Of a stretch of DNA of 64,000 nt, positions 12,020 through 25,772 are shown one piece after another. Position numbers and translations under genes: made by a program. Numbering within the stretch: position 1 is the stretch's first letter; the number at the start of each line of letters is the position of its first letter. The notes under the pieces were generated by a model, which saw only the letters and a list, made by a program, of their open reading frames with translations, was not told the origin of the DNA and did not search any database. Origin of the DNA: Vitis vinifera (taxonomy: Eukaryota > Streptophyta > Magnoliopsida > Vitales > Vitaceae); contig NC_081823.1 of assembly GCF_030704535.1 (NCBI RefSeq), positions 94,501 through 158,500 on the forward strand. The letters are read 5' to 3'.

Positions 12020-13778
12020 TTACGCATAGGTGCAGCTGCCATAACCTGCAAAAAAATTGATTCAGAAACTTCTGTTGCTTAGCAAAAAATACACTGGCCA
12101 CACGGGGTTATTTGATTAAAAGATCATTATTGTAAATCTAATATTTCATCTTTTTTTTTTTATCTTTTTTTTATTACTTTTTTTGTAAAAATATATATAT
12201 ATTTTTTTTAAAAACATATTGTAAATATTTAAAATGATTAAAGATATTTATGTAAAAAAATTAAGTTGCCTTTCAAACATAAACATAAGGAGAGATAAAT
12301 TCACAAATATAAGGAATATTTTATTTCTTTTAACCAATTATTTATTTACAAAACACGTATAAAACTTCTTTTGAAAACAAATTTGAAATATTTTTAGTTA
12401 TTATGGAATATCGAATATTCTAAGTAATAGTTGACAATATAAATAAGGCTTAGGAAAGTTTTCCATTTAAATTGTCAAACAGAATTTTGAAGAAACAAAT
12501 TAATTGGTAAAACTATATCACAGTTGAACAGTTGAATGGGCTTGTTGGAATTGGTAGAAATGTGACTTACTTGGATCGGTCATGACAATGACGGCAGAGT
12601 TCTGAAAATAGCAGTTCCAGTGGTTCCTTCCCCTTGACTGGTAGTAAAGATTCATGGCTATTGAGGCATGGTTCATGAGATTATCTGGGGAGAAGCAAGG
12701 GCAGCCCCTCTGCAGAACCTGGCAATCTACTTGTGAACATGCATAATTGATGTTGGCTAAAAGAGTAGCCTGATCGGATGATGGCTTGGCCACACACCAA
12801 GTTTTCTGCGTTCACATTACAAAATTTCCCCAAAATCAATTCGAATAAGAAAAGCAAGATTTTGATAACAAAATGAAATGGGGCTTGTCTAGATCTTGGC
12901 TCTACCTCTCCATTCACCATTTTCAAAGTTCCTCCTGCAAAATTAGAAGCACCCTAGAGTTAATGAATTTCATGCAGTGATCAAATTGTAAATCTATATG
13001 ATAAAATTTACACAGTTGAATCAGAGGACAAAGTCAAAAGATAATATTACAAACATATGATTTATGTGAGATATAATCTAACTTGACTCGAGTTACACCA
13101 ATGACACCACCTAATTGGTATAGATACCAAGAAGTACCTTTCAATCCAAATAATCAAAAGTGCATATTAGGTGATACTTGGATCTGCTGAGATTATGGGA
13201 CCATATCAGTGAAATACAGCACAAGCATTTCAAGAAAAAACACAGGGATATCCCAATCCACGACATTCTCAGAGAAAATGCAGCTTATGGTATAGAAAAT
13301 GTTACAAAAATGAAGCAAAAGTTCACAAGTTTCAGATCCGAGGGAAACAGAAAACCAAAGTACCCATGAAAATCAGGTTAATAATTGATGGCCGGTGAGA
13401 ATCTAGTTCAGATCCAATGAAGGAGGCATAGTTGTTTGAGAATGAAGACGGGTAATCCATGGAAACCCATTTCAGATCCAAAGAAAAAGCGACAAAATTG
13501 AGAGAAATTCAAGTTTGTATTTACTCCGAAGCTAACAAACTGGTCAAGTTGCTGCAAGCCCAGTTCAAATCACCAGAAAATGGAGAAAATAAGCAAGGAC
13601 CAGTGTGAGCAAATGCAAGGAAAAGGCCAAGAAAATGTAGAGGAATGAGAGCAAATCTGCCTTGTTTTTCTAAACAAGGTACTGAAGAATGCAGAACCAC
13701 TGAAAACTAGGAGAAGATGATACCTGAAATGAAGGACAAAAGCAGGAGAAAGAGAGAGAGAGCAGCTGCTTTAGCCAT
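12020..13778 (-). CDS. Small secreted X8-domain (CBM43) protein
   Basis: Four exons are inferred: 13724-13778, 12906-12934, 12571-12805 and 12020-12045, all with GT-AG sites and consistent phase. They give 114 aa. Residues 1-19 form a signal peptide (short Lys-containing start, then a Leu/Ser-rich core). The rest is one X8 domain starting at a TWCVAKP block, with Cys residues in YAC, DC, GCPC, NC and a final GSC, ending a few residues later. X8 domains bind beta-1,3-glucan (callose) in the wall, sometimes at plasmodesmata. The protein stops right after the domain, so it lacks both the glucanase catalytic domain and the GPI-anchor tail of larger relatives. It resembles At1g78520-type proteins. 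The tiny 29-nt exon 2 and 26-nt exon 4 hide it from simple ORF searches. Confidence 0.88.
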
Positions 13779-15484
13779 GGCGGTGTGTGATCGTACAGCA
13801 GTGAAGAAAAGTGAAGTGACTGTTGGGCACTCAAAATTCTCAAGAAAGGTGGACCTTTAAGGATGAGCTTAAGGCATATAACATAACGGCTACATTCATT
13901 TGCTTAGCCGTTGGAGAGAATCTTTGATAAAAAAGGCCAAAGAAAGCAGCTGAGAGGGCGGACATGTGGTGGGACGACTCCTTTATGACTTGTTTGACAC
14001 TCATTGGCCTTTCTACCTGCTCTTTCCCATTCACTCTTTCTCTTCTCTTGTCATTGGGTAATGGATATTTCATATTTGACATTTGAACCATCATGGCTGG
14101 CTGCTGAGTTTGGCGGACCGGAGCCGTACCTATTTCTCTCCACCGACAAGATTTTCCTTGGACTTAAAATTTTCTAAAATATTAAAGCTTAAACAGGTTA
14201 CGATCCTCACTAACCAAAAGATCATAAATAGAGTTTTTATAGTTTGGATGGTTGTTTTCAACTTTAATGTGTTCAATTATTTCTACATAAAGTTGATTAA
14301 TTATTTTTTAAAGCTAATAAAATCCTAATTTAAAATAAATAAAAATAAAATATAGATAACAATTTTCTAAAACATTTAATAAAATCACCAACATTATCAA
14401 ATTCATGATCTAGGATGAAGTGAATTCAAGATTAAAAATTGAATCTTAAAATCAATTTGCATTTAAAACTTAAATTTTTATTTTTGAAAGTGAATTTCTT
14501 AAATCAATTAAATATGATAGCTAAATTAAATTTTCAATGTTATTTAATCAAAAACTTATATTTGACCCTTAAATTCATGAACAATATAATCTAATTAAAT
14601 TAATTAATGTATTCCTAAAAACTTTGTGAGAATCCATTAGGTCTTATTTAGAGTAAATTAACACAAAAAAAAAAAAATTATTTCTACCGATTCAAATATG
14701 GAACATAAAGAAATTCAATCAATACATTACTTTTTTTACTATTTTTTTAAATTTTTTATTATTAATATCTTCACAGTTCATAAAATTAACTAAACATGGT
14801 TTTGTGTGGGGACATGGAAGGAAAAAATTCTTCCGATTGTCAACTCCACTTCTAGATCATACCTAGGCATCTTTATGAGCCAGACTTAGGGCCTCCTGAC
14901 TTGGATTCAAACTAGGTAAATATTTGGAGAAAACTCATCATCAAATTAAAAATTTAGATCTGTGGGAATTATAAATGAAAAACAGTTTTCCATCTTAAAA
15001 ATCATTTTTTTGGCATGTAGATACTAATGATGTGCCAGAGTCATTAAGGGTATTGTTGCTCATTAATACCCTTGTTACACATTTTCCTCCTGATATAAAA
15101 TGTTTCTACTCCCAGTCAGTGGCCACAATATTCTTTGTCCAGACATCTTCAAATGAGGTTCATATGAAGTTAAACTTTGCTAAGCCACTTTCATAATTGA
15201 AATTAGTAGGATAAAAACGTGTTCCCATGGTGTTCCTTCTAATATTTCATTCAGTAAGGCATTCAACCACTGTCCGCCAGCCAACCACAGTCCCAACCCC
15301 TACACGCCCACCTATTTGAAGTAACAACCCTCTTTTCTCTATCCACATGGCATTACTGGGCTGGTGACAGGCTGGCAAATTCAATGCAACTAAATGGCAA
15401 AAATATCCGCTCCCAAAACTGTCGAGGGAAAAATAAAAGCCCTTTTTTGGTTTCTCATTTTTTATTTAATAATCCTACTCTGTA
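13779..15484. other. Divergent intergenic region between X8 and FAP3-like genes
   Basis: It contains the upstream regions of both genes. The stretch 14150-14800 is strongly AT-rich. No convincing gene, RNA or transposon was recognised. Confidence 0.5.
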
Positions 15485-18400
15485 TTGAATTTTCAGAAAA
15501 TGCTTGGAACTGTAGCAATTCAACCACCCATTTGGCTTCCATCATCAAAACCCACAATCTGTTTTCCAGGAAAACTTCCAAATTCAGGAGTCACACGGTA
15601 CAAAATCCACACTTGTTCACTCTTATCCACATTCGCACATCATTTCTCCCTCCAAAGAAAGGACAGATTTCAGACCCATGTCTCTCCAAATGCTTCCTCT
15701 TCTTCTTCTTCTGCTTCAGGTGAGCTCATGCCATTGCTCTTTTATGTAGATTGAAGCTCCTGTACTGCACACAATTTTCTTACTTGATTGTATGATATCA
15801 GGAGCTGAAAGTATTGTTATAATGTACTGGATTACTATGACCTCGCGCGGTTGTTTTTCTTTCTCTTGGTTTTCTTCAAAGATTTTTAAAGCAAATATGT
15901 TGCATTGTGTTTGAATTTCTGGCTTTGGGTCTTGTCGTAAGTACATTTTGAGAACTTGTAATGAATCTCAAGGCTGAAAATCTTGGAAAATAGAATTGAA
16001 AACTGGGATTTCAGCATGGATATATTTCAGGTAGAAATGTAGGATTCTTCAACAGTGGGCTGGCTTACTACAATGATTTAAAGGTTTTAAATCATGGTAA
16101 AATGGCATAGAGTTGGTTGAATTTGGATCCTAACAGGGTGCTCCAATTGTGTTGTGAAAGGAATTCTTTTTATAGCAGATAATTCAACCCAAAAAGGGAA
16201 ATTTGGAAATTGAAACTAGCTTGGACGAAACAAAAGTTGATGACTGCGCTGATTTTAAATCATAATCCAACATCTTTTAGATATGAGAGACACATCTGTA
16301 TAGTGGTTTCCTCTATACTAATGTTGTGGGCTTAAATGTGAGACACTTTCTTCAAGAGGCATCTTAAATGAAGTCTAAATAATCTAGAACAGCTGAAGTT
16401 TTGCCAAAATAACATTTAGAAAAAGATTTAAGAACAGAAAAAGAGGAATGGTAGATTTTCCAGAAGTGATTTTTTATCTTGTTCATTGGCTTTCTTGTTA
16501 AGTGTATTTAGTTCAAACCTTAGAGGAGGTGAATAGAATTAACCCTTACTTATCTAGGAAGGTGTTTGATTAACATATTGAATGATCAAAGGTGGAAATT
16601 ATGATATAATAAACTTGACAAAAACTAATAACTTGACTCATAGCATCAAAAGCATAAAGATTTGCTTCATGCAATCTACATGACAGCATATGGGGTTTTA
16701 TTTGCAACATTCAATGAACAGAAAGTTTAGGTATGCATTCAAAGTTTGAGATGTTATGGTAGACATAATATTCGAAATATGAAATTTTGTAGAGGATCTT
16801 GGATTTAAGAACAGAAAAAGACATAATATCCAAAACTTGCAATGTTTTTGCATGCAAGTAGAGCAGCTCACTGCTTTGATCTTATCCATAGTGATGTTTG
16901 GGGACCTTCCCCGGTTAGTTCACATGAGAAATTTAAATATGCTCATATTCCTTGCAGCAAAAACATTGCAAGTTTTTAGAATGCATAGGTGGTCCGTGTC
17001 CTTGGGCAGCATAAGCTACAGTTGTCGTCCCGGAACTGCCATGAGATTGCTCCAAAATAGCTTGAGTACTAAGGCATTGCTCTTCGCGAAGTAACTCACC
17101 AAAACAAATATCAAGAGAGGGAACAGGAGATCTATTCAGTAAAGAGGAGCGGACAGATTCATATTCCGGACGTAGTTTCATAAGAAACTGATCACGCCGG
17201 GTAGTCGCGTGAATAGTCTGAATAGTTGAGAGAGCGGCAATAAGAACATCCGCTGTAACCAAATCAACATATTCATGCCAAAGAGTCAGAAATGCTGAGT
17301 AGTAGTCCTGGATGGAAAGACTACCATGTTGAAACATGACAATCGCATGTTCTAATTGAAAGCGACGAGCATCGTTATCCTGATGATAAACTTTCTTCAA
17401 ATAAGCCCACATAGATTGAGCGGAGCGATGGGGCTGCAAGTGGGTGACAATATGAGGCTCCACTGAACCAAGAAGCCAAGACATGATGCGTGCATCAAGC
17501 ACAGCCCATGAAGGAGAAGACCCAACATCCTGAGATTTGTCAAAAGTGGATGGTTTTTCAACATCAGTGCCATCAATATGACCCCAAAGGTCTTTTCCCT
17601 TGAGAAAAAGTTCAAACTGAAATGCCCAGGTAGAATAATTTGTGTCTGTAAACTTAACACACAGAGGTGCGGAATCCATAAAAAATAAATAGAACCCGAG
17701 ACAAAAGGATGGACCAAAAAAAAATCCTAGAAGAAAACTGACCCATGACAGCCACAGAAATACTGAGAAAATGGTTGTGGTTGGGTGCAACACGGATCAA
17801 CACAAACTTGACCAAAAGACACGAGAGGCACCTCCGAAACCGAAAAGACAAAAGAATTTGAGGGAAGAAAAATTAGCAACCTTGCTCTGATACCATGTCA
17901 AAATATTGTGTGAATGACCGAATACCTTGGCCTTGAGTTTTGTATATTATATATAGACTTTACAAGGATGCTTTACATGGAAAGTAAATAAAAACAAATA
18001 AATTCCAGCATGATTCTAACCCTATACATGTAAACTATAATCTGTCAAATAATATATGCTAACTGTATAGAATAATAAATGGAGAAATAAGGAAACAATT
18101 GTGGGTTAAAATAAGGAAAGAAGGGTGGGCTAAATTAAAGAAAGAAGTGTGGACAGCCAGTGTGGGCTAAAATAAGGAAGGATGTGTGGACAGCAAAGCT
18201 GTCCTTTGACACTCAAAAGTAGCCAATAGAATTTGGTGGAATTGCTATATTGTGTTTGCGCACTTCTTTCCATGTAGAAGGTATTGGTTTGAGGGCAGTA
18301 TATTGGGTTAGGCTTTTATCACACACACACACAGAGAATTATTTTAGGAAGATTCATTCTTTTAATCATCAAGGATTTTGGTTCTTGATGGCATGGCTAA

Positions 18401-20443
18401 CCTAATGCATAATGCAAGGGTGCATTGATTTTTCAGACCAGACTTTGGAAAGCTATGCACCAAAACTGTTGAAAATGTACCCAATAGCCAAATTCAATTA
18501 GAGAAAGTTGAAACCACAAATTAGCCATCAAGGATTGTGGTTGGACTAACCTAATGCACATACAGAAAGCAGGAATTTTGCATTAAAACTGTTGAGAATG
18601 TACTCATTAGTCCACTCCAACTAGAGAAAGTTGAAACACATTCAGGCTTCGAACAAAAGATCACCAATCTTTAATAGTAATAGCATCTTATGATCTATTG
18701 ATGGCATCTTTTTTATACTAATAATTTCAATGTTAACCAAACTATCAAGTTTTAGTAGTTTTCTTGACAGCAGACATTGAAATAACCATAGTAGAGGTTT
18801 GAGAATTGCTCAAGGGGTTAATCTTCCAGTTTCAACCCAATTAATAGATGGTTATGGTTTGGATTGAGAATGCTAGGATTTGCATGGACTTGGTTACTTA
18901 ATACGAAGTATTGCATCTACTTGAAATCTTTGAAAATACAGATTTATTTGAATGGAAAAGGTTGAAAGTAAGTGGAAACCAAACTGTATTTTATCACATT
19001 CTATCTCTGTATGTATGCATGTTAAAAGACTGACATCTTTGGTCCTCTGATTTCATCACTGCAGTTGGAAGTGCAGAATACATAGAAGAACCTTCAACAA
19101 ATGTGAAATTTCAGACATCACTGACCCTGCCAGAGTGCTCAAGTCCATTATCTCTTCTTGGAACTGGTAAGTTTCCCTATTATCAGTAGAAAAACTCAGA
19201 ACCCTCAGACCACAATTAATACTTCGCAAAGTATTAATGTTTTCCCATTAATGTACTCAGAACCGTCAGAAAAATCCCATTGCTCTCATACCTTGGACAT
19301 GGGAAAATTGGATATATTATTGAAAACTATTTATGTATTCCTCACATTTCCCTAGAGATACACATTTTACATGGTGACATTTATCTCATATATGTTTGGT
19401 GCTTTATTTCACCAAGAATTGGACTGCCACCATATAATATTCCTCTATAACAAGTGTGAGATGTTTCTTCACCCGATTTTGTTTCCTTTTCTTTTTCTCA
19501 TTGAACAAGCAAAGCATTAATTAAAATGTAATCTAGTAGCTCTACTTAAAGCCATGTAAAGATTTATTTCACTTTGCATAACTCTGATGCAGTCTTTGAA
19601 CATCCTAAGCTAACCAAAGCATTTATTTTTATGGTTTGCAATAATTCAGGGTACAGGGAAAAGGTTTTTGCAATCATTGGTGTTAAGGTCTATGCTGCGG
19701 GATTATACTTGAATCAGTCTATCTCAAATAAATTGAATGCCTGGAAAGGACGATCAGCGACTGAGATTCAAGGGGATTCATCCTTGTTTGATTCAATTTT
19801 TCAGAGTAATTGTGTTGTCAATCTGCCTTTTTCACTTGCCAGATAGAGGGAGGATGCTAACATTAATTTTCTGAATTGCAGTTCCTCAGGAGAAATCATT
19901 ACAGATTGTACTAGTCAGAGACGTTGATGGTAAAACCTTCTGGGATGCTTTGGATGAGGCTATCTCCCCAAGAATCAAAGCACCCAGTCCTGTTGATGTA
20001 TCTGCTCTCTCCACATTCCGTAGCATCTTCCAAGGGCGATCTCTAAGGAAAGGAACTTTCATATTTTTGACTTGGATGGAACCATCCAAAATGCTTGTGA
20101 GTGTGCAATTAATTGAAATAGGATGGTTTTGCCAAAGCAATTATTGGTACTAAAAGTTTATGCACATAATATATAACTGGCTATTTGCATTTTTTTTCTT
20201 GTTTTTCCTTTCATTTTCCCAATTTATTCTCATTTTTTGGGTTTATGGACAAATGAAATATGATGACTGTATTGTGATTTTCAGGTTTGCATCTCATCTG
20301 ATGGTCTGCCTTCTTCTGTGGATGCTACAATCAAGTCAATGAATGTGACAATGGCCCTCTTTGATGTATTTTTTGGAAATTCTCCGGTTTCTCCTTCCCT
20401 CAAAGCTTCTGTCGCTAATGGTTTGGCAACAGTTCTCAAATAA
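15485..20443 (+). CDS. FAP3: Chloroplast fatty-acid-binding protein 3-like (chalcone-isomerase fold)
   Basis: Five exons are inferred: 15485-15719, 19065-19166, 19650-19805, 19882-20096 and 20285-20443, all GT-AG, giving 288 aa (283 if Met6 at 15500 is used). The first ~80 residues are Ser-, Thr- and basic-rich with few acidic residues, as expected for a plastid transit peptide. The rest matches the chalcone-isomerase-like fold: a [21 protein letters not shown] strand region, [15 protein letters not shown], and a TFIFLTW block followed by an ISSDG hairpin. FAP-type members lack isomerase activity, bind fatty acids in the plastid stroma and affect lipid content. The assignment to FAP3 (At1g53520) over FAP1/FAP2 rests on memory of the motifs and on the neighbouring IMP1 gene. 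Intron 1 (3345 bp) is swollen by a copia relic. Confidence 0.87.
16832..16976. repeat. Perfect 20-nt inverted repeat (foldback) at the copia break
   Basis: The arms 16832-16851 and 16957-16976 are exact reverse complements, separated by 105 nt holding the inverted copia integrase piece. The arms belong to the gag zinc-finger coding sequence. Confidence 0.8.
16933..17679 (-). pseudogene. Copia gag fragment
   Basis: The open frame from ATG 17679 gives a typical plant copia Gag N-terminus: [21 protein letters not shown], then W...D...[20 protein letters not shown], and a [14 protein letters not shown] helix region. It ends at CFCCKEYEH, the first half of a CCHC zinc knuckle, where the foldback begins. 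Protease, most of integrase, RT and RNase H are missing, so it cannot act alone. Confidence 0.85.
17880..17895 (-). other. Copia primer-binding site (initiator tRNA-Met type)
   Basis: The minus-strand sequence TGGTATCAGAGCAAGG directly abuts the LTR. The TGGTATCAGAGC core is the standard copia PBS pairing with the 3' end of initiator tRNA-Met. Confidence 0.9.
17896..18211 (-). repeat. Copia 5' LTR (316 bp)
   Basis: It begins and ends with the inverted pair TGTCAAA/TTTGACA and abuts the PBS. Its U3 contains imperfect tandem units with a GTGGGCTAAAATAAGGA-like core (about 18103-18205). Confidence 0.85.
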
Positions 20444-21790
20444 ATTCCACTTCAAGTTAGCTTCTTATATTGGCCTTTTCTTTTTCTTCTTTTTTTTTTT
20501 TCATGAATGAGTGGATAACTCCATGATTTGGTTTAGATGCCTGCCCATCTGTTCATATAAAACCATAAACATGGAAGCCCGTCAAATAGTTTAAGGTCCA
20601 AACTGCCTTCTCTTTTCTTTTTCTTTGCATTCTGAATAAGCAACTATTGACTGATGGCATCTGGGGAAGCAAAGGAATTGCCACTTGAATAATTTCTAAA
20701 CAATGAATGCCCTGTTAATGGTGAAAATGTGGCTAATAGGTTGTTTCATTTCAACTGAAGTGCAATGAACCTCTAAGAAGAGGCACTTTCTGACCTCTCA
20801 ATAAGCAGGTGCAACCAAATGGAAATCTGCTTATGTCCTGATAGTATAATTGCTCCTGCTGCCAGGCTGCAGTCTTGCTGATAAGACCTGGATATTAGGA
20901 CAGGTACCATAACAACAGCTTCGTAGATGATTCACTTCCAGTGCACCTGCCTTGTTGTAAGCTACTCAACAGTGTCATTTCCTGAAGTTACTCAGGAATG
21001 TGGTTTATTACCCAAGAGAAGGAAGATGGCCTTGCCTTCATGTTATTGTGAAGAAAAGCTTAACTACAAGTCATACTTTCTTGTATTTTTTTCTCTCAGA
21101 TATCCTAACCCACAGGTTAGTTGCATTTAAGGTCCTTCGATTGCTGCATGTCGTAGTAGCAGCCACCATCTATTGATGGTTTAAAAACATCAATCTGCAT
21201 GTTTAAGCTTCTGAACTTAATCTGGATAGTATACTGATAACAATTCAGTGTGAATGAAACATTTACAGATCTTGGTTACCCTAGATTCTTGAACCAAAAG
21301 TACATTTACAAAATATTCTCTTTTCTTACACCACTCTACAAGGCCAAGTTTCCTCTTCTTTCATTAGTCAGTCTTCCCTTGTTCACAACTTCATCAAGCC
21401 ATTACTTTTTTCTACTTTCCTTTATCCTTTTTGTGGCTTCAACCCAACCAGTTTGTTTAGATCCCAACAAGAAGATTAAAAATATGTGTTTCTCCATTCT
21501 TAACTACCTGCAAAAGTAAGATGCTTGAAGAATCTCCCTTATTAGAATGTGTTGATATGGTGATTTTATCTTTCAGACATTTTTTCCCATTCAGATTTTT
21601 TATTGAGGATTAATATAGTTTCAACTAGGGATAAAATTGCAAATGAACCTGGCTTTGTGTCTCCAAACAACAGAAATAAGCTAAATTGCATTCCCCACCT
21701 GTGGAAAATTGGATTGGCTGGTTAAAACTAAGATAGGATGTAACACACCATTGATGGGAAAAAAAGAAAAGAACAACTGTTAAGCAAAGA
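20444..21790. other. Convergent intergenic region
   Basis: This lies between the FAP3-like gene and the kinase gene, which ends on the opposite strand. The first few hundred bases are probably 3' UTR. No gene or repeat was recognised. Confidence 0.5.
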
Positions 21791-23807
21791 TTAGGATTCT
21801 TTTACAAGTTTGTCTGATTTTATTTGCTCAAGCATCTTGAGAACCTCAGCCATGGTAGGCCTCTTTGAGGGCTCTGACTCAAGGCACATTGTAGCAATAC
21901 TGAAGACATTGTTAACCTCATCAAGAGAACAACATTCTAAACTGCTGTCAAGTACATGCTCTTCCTTCTTCTCTAGAACAACGGCTTTCACCTGTTCCAA
22001 CATACAAGGATCATTGGTTAGTGAAAGATGTACTAGGAAAATCTTCATATTCATCCAAAACTGGGCATGACCCAATACAGATGGATGGATTCTCACTTCT
22101 GATGGTTCAACCATCTGAACCAGAAAGAAAGATTTGAAAGGTGGTAAAATAGAATCTTTCTCTGGAATTCCAGTTTGTAGAAGTCAAGGTCTTCAGTTGT
22201 AATTGAGGTTTTAAATCATTTACTACTAATTCTATCCACATCTTATATTGTTTTGCTCCAGTTTGTTGTCTAGTGATGCACAGGCTTCTTCATGAAACAA
22301 TTGTAGGTGTGGAAGGTTTTTTCAGGCATGCAGGGGTATTGGTGGAAGACCCTAACATGGGGGCTAGGCTTAGTGTTCTCTGGCCCAAAGTAAAATTGAA
22401 GTTAGGCTTGTGCTCCTAAATGCTCATGACATGAAGTTTAGAGGAACAAAGTTCTACATGCTGAAGTGCCAATCTCACTTGAGTTTGGGGAAATAACCAA
22501 CTCGCCATTCAACTATGAGGCAGAGAAAAATGCTTCAGTGATAGCTTATTGATATTAACCTACAGAGGACTATGAAAAGCATATTAAAAATGGAATTAGA
22601 ATCCATTGAGAAGTTCATTGGGTTTGAAGCTTACCCATGTCACAAGCCTGGTTCCCTCCTCTATAAATGCTTCATCTGATGGTCTTTTTCCTGTTAAAAG
22701 CTCAAGTAAAACAACACCAAAGCTGTAAACATCCCCTTTTGCAGTTGCTCTTCCTGTGTCAAAATACTCTGCAGAATAGCAATATTCCTTGTACATTAGT
22801 AGCTGAACAAAAGGGGGAGATGGACTATATTTTTTGTGGTCCAGAAGCCAGTACCTGGAGCCAAGTATCCAAAAGTCCCGGCTACAAATGTTGAAACGTG
22901 AGTCTTATCTGGTTCCATTAACGTTGCTAGTCCAAAGTCTGAGACTCTAGCCTCCATGTTCTGATCCAGTAATATGTTACTAGACTTGATATCTCTGTGG
23001 ATTATGTGTGGGATGCAATCATGATGAAGGTATGCAATTCCTCTTGCAGCACCTACTGCTATTTTGTATCTTGAAGGCCAATCCAGGAGCTTCTTTTCTT
23101 TCAGTCTTCCTGCAGTAAGTTCTTCCTTCAGATTAAAGATAAATTCAACAATTGGGGGGTTTCTAAGTGGATGAACTTGAGCATGAAATTCCTTAGTTTG
23201 AACATGATTGAAAATAATGTCACATACTTGGAAGGTATATATGTATTACCATGGAGGTAGGCATCCAAACTCCCATTAGGCATTAGCTCATATATGAGAA
23301 GATTATAATGAGGGGCAGTGTAATATCCATGAAGGGTTACAATATTTCGGTGCTTTATGTCTCCCATGGCCTCCAACTCTCGCTCAAAGCCTCGATCCTG
23401 ATCTGCACTTCCCCTGTTTAGTCTTTTTACAGCAAAGGCTACGGAGCCATCTACTGTCAGTCTATAGACAGTACCATGGCCTCCAGACCCAATGACATCT
23501 TTGTTGCTCAACCTTGTTGCCTTCTTCAACAACGCATCGGAATTGAGAGATTGCATCATTGGAGACGTAAACATCACCATCTTCCCACCTGAAATTGCAA
23601 GTAAGAATTTCTAAATATTCCCTTTCTCAGAAGCCTAGTTCAGAAATTCTCAATATAGTTTTAGCTATTACCTGAGAAGCTATCTTTGTAAATCGAGTGC
23701 TTTCTTTTCCATCTCTTATACAGGAGGACTGAGATGATGACCTTTGATGTAACAAAAGCAATACAACATACTGTGATATAAAGCACTATGATCCGAGCAT
23801 TTCCCAT
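21791..23807 (-). CDS. Receptor-like serine/threonine kinase, At1g78530 type
   Basis: Five exons are inferred: 23672-23807, 23250-23588, 22855-23109, 22635-22768 and 21791-21991. All have GT-AG sites and consistent phase, giving 354 aa. There is no LRR ectodomain: a short N-terminus leads into one membrane helix (about residues 5-33) and a basic stop-transfer RWKRKH. The kinase domain follows, with GSGGHGTVY glycine loop, AVKR lysine, HRDIKSSN catalytic loop, DFGLA, the APEYFDTG activation segment, and [18 protein letters not shown]. All catalytic residues are present and it is an RD kinase. Length matches the roughly 355 aa I recall for At1g78530. It probably sits in the plasma membrane and signals with a co-receptor, but the ligand is unknown. 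It is paired with the X8 gene in Arabidopsis too, from memory. Confidence 0.92.
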
Positions 23808-25772
23808 TTACTGCTAAAAGGAATATTGAAATCCAGAGAATGTGAATCAGATTACTGAACAAAAGGGTGTTCCTGGAATCAAATTCTTAGAAGAATCATT
23901 TATAATGATTGGTTGAGATGGTTCGGAACAAACCCTTTCATTTTTTGCTTTTGATGATATTGTAAGGGTTCAGCAAAAGACAAGGGGAAAAAAACACATT
24001 TAAGGTAATTCAAAGTTCAGCTCAAATCTTCCTTTTTTTGTGTCACTTTCAGAGGAATTGCTTGAAATCTATAGAACTAGAACATGACATAGAAACACAA
24101 CTAAGTCTTCTAAAACTTTGAACTCTAAATCTTAATGATTAATCCAACCAATCAAACATTTCCCTACAAAAAAGAAAAAAGAAAAACAGAAGTCCACTGT
24201 AACAGAAACATGAAAGCAAAGGAGATACATGGCTAGTTTTGCTTACCAGATAGAAAATCTTAAAAAAGAAGAAAAAATAGATCCTAGAAGATTAAGGGAA
24301 GGATAGAGCTTAGTGTAGAGAAGCAATTACGAAAGTAATGAGAAGAGAAAGATGAGGATATGAAGAAGACAAACTCTAAGGTGTACAAAAAGACAGGTCA
24401 TGTGGGGAAGGAGTGTTTTCTTTTTTATCATGCTATCATTTGACATCGGCGTACACAGAAACTATTCATTTGCATATGCACATTGGTTGACGACCCGATG
24501 GGGACTGTGGGGGCACATGTTCGATTGGGTTTGGATTGCAATAGGAACAGAATGGGTGAATTCTCAATGGGCTAGCTGAGTTTAACTCATCAAATTGGCC
24601 ATGCCAACTTTTTGATATGCAATGCACAGAATCCCTGCTTTGGACACATCTTTTCCACCTTGGTAGGTCTGGTGTGATGCATAACGGTGGCTGTGAAAAT
24701 GGTGGACTTTGCAATGGTCTATGACTCGTGTCATGACCCGTCCATATTGGGTTCAATATTGTTGGGTTTGGATCACCCTAGCCTTCAAAGCCCCTCATGT
24801 CCACTCCATTCAGACTTATTAAGAAAAAAAATATTCTCATACACTCATGTAAAAATAATTATAAAATAAAAATCCTCTAAAAATAATTCAAGTTTTACAC
24901 AAGGGGCACCTAAAATAGTCAAAAATAATATTTATATCATTAAAAGATAATACTTAAATAGTCAAATATAATACATTTGATTAATAAGTGCATGAAATAC
25001 TCATTATTTTTTTTATAATTGATTAAAATTTATATTATATAAACTTGAATTCCTATTTTATGATTTTATTTATTTATTTATTTATTTATGTAAGTATATG
25101 GAAATATACTTTTCTTGTTATGAGATGCATCGATTCTCATACCATATGTCATCACTCATCCACGAATATTGGGCATTTTGGACCGACAACCTTTAAGGTG
25201 TCGGTGGAGTTTGGCAGCAGTGATGGTGGTGGTTGAGGGTGGTGCTGTGATGCTTTTGGTTGACAAAATGCCATGCTTGGCTTTACGGCCTGTAGCTGTG
25301 AACAAAAATCAAAGCAAAGGATTCATACAGGTAGGAATGGAGGAATCATGTGAAAATCTCTACCATTTCAACCAATTATATGCCAACTATCGTTCGCCTT
25401 TATATGGAGGTCGAAATTTCAAAAGCTTGGTTGACATCCTCTTGTTGGGAAGAAGAAAGTCTGGTGGGAAAGGGACTCTCATTCTGCTCCTAACCAAAAA
25501 ATACAAAAAACGCATGTTAACTCTTGCCCAATTTTGGTATGGGAGTGTTAAAAGAGTATTTTTCAATGTAAATGCTATCCTAATAAATAAATAAAAAGTG
25601 GGGCTAATTTTGACATTAACATGATATAAATACAAATAAATTAACCTAGGTTTACTGAATCAAGTTAAAGTCGTTTAAATAGTTGAACAAAATATTTACC
25701 AATATTTTGAAAATCTAGTTTGATAATTTGTTTTGAACCAGTCTATGATTAAGCCGTTCAAGAATCAATGAC
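23808..25772. other. Kinase upstream region and intergenic DNA
   Basis: It holds the presumed promoter and 5' UTR of the kinase (to about 24400), then AT-rich sequence with a short (TTTA)n run near 25070. Short ORFs here show no recognisable content. Confidence 0.5.

Larger units (their letters stand above)
16832..18211 (-). mobile_element. Ty1/copia relic in FAP3-like intron 1, rearranged
   Basis: On the minus strand it reads LTR (17896-18211), PBS (17880-17895), then gag, which stops inside the CCHC motif at about 16933. Next to it, on the plus strand near 16880-16925, is a copia integrase start block ([12 protein letters not shown]). Perfect 20-nt inverted copies at 16832-16851 and 16957-16976 bracket this join. 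It lies antisense to the host gene. No 3' LTR was found. Confidence 0.85.

Noticed and set aside
15394-15723. 109-codon ORF overlapping FAP3-like exon 1 in another frame
   Set aside because: The frame starting at 15485 splices in phase into the conserved FAP exons; this one does not.
18321-18334. Short (AC)n run
   Set aside because: Only about seven units; too short to be a notable marker.
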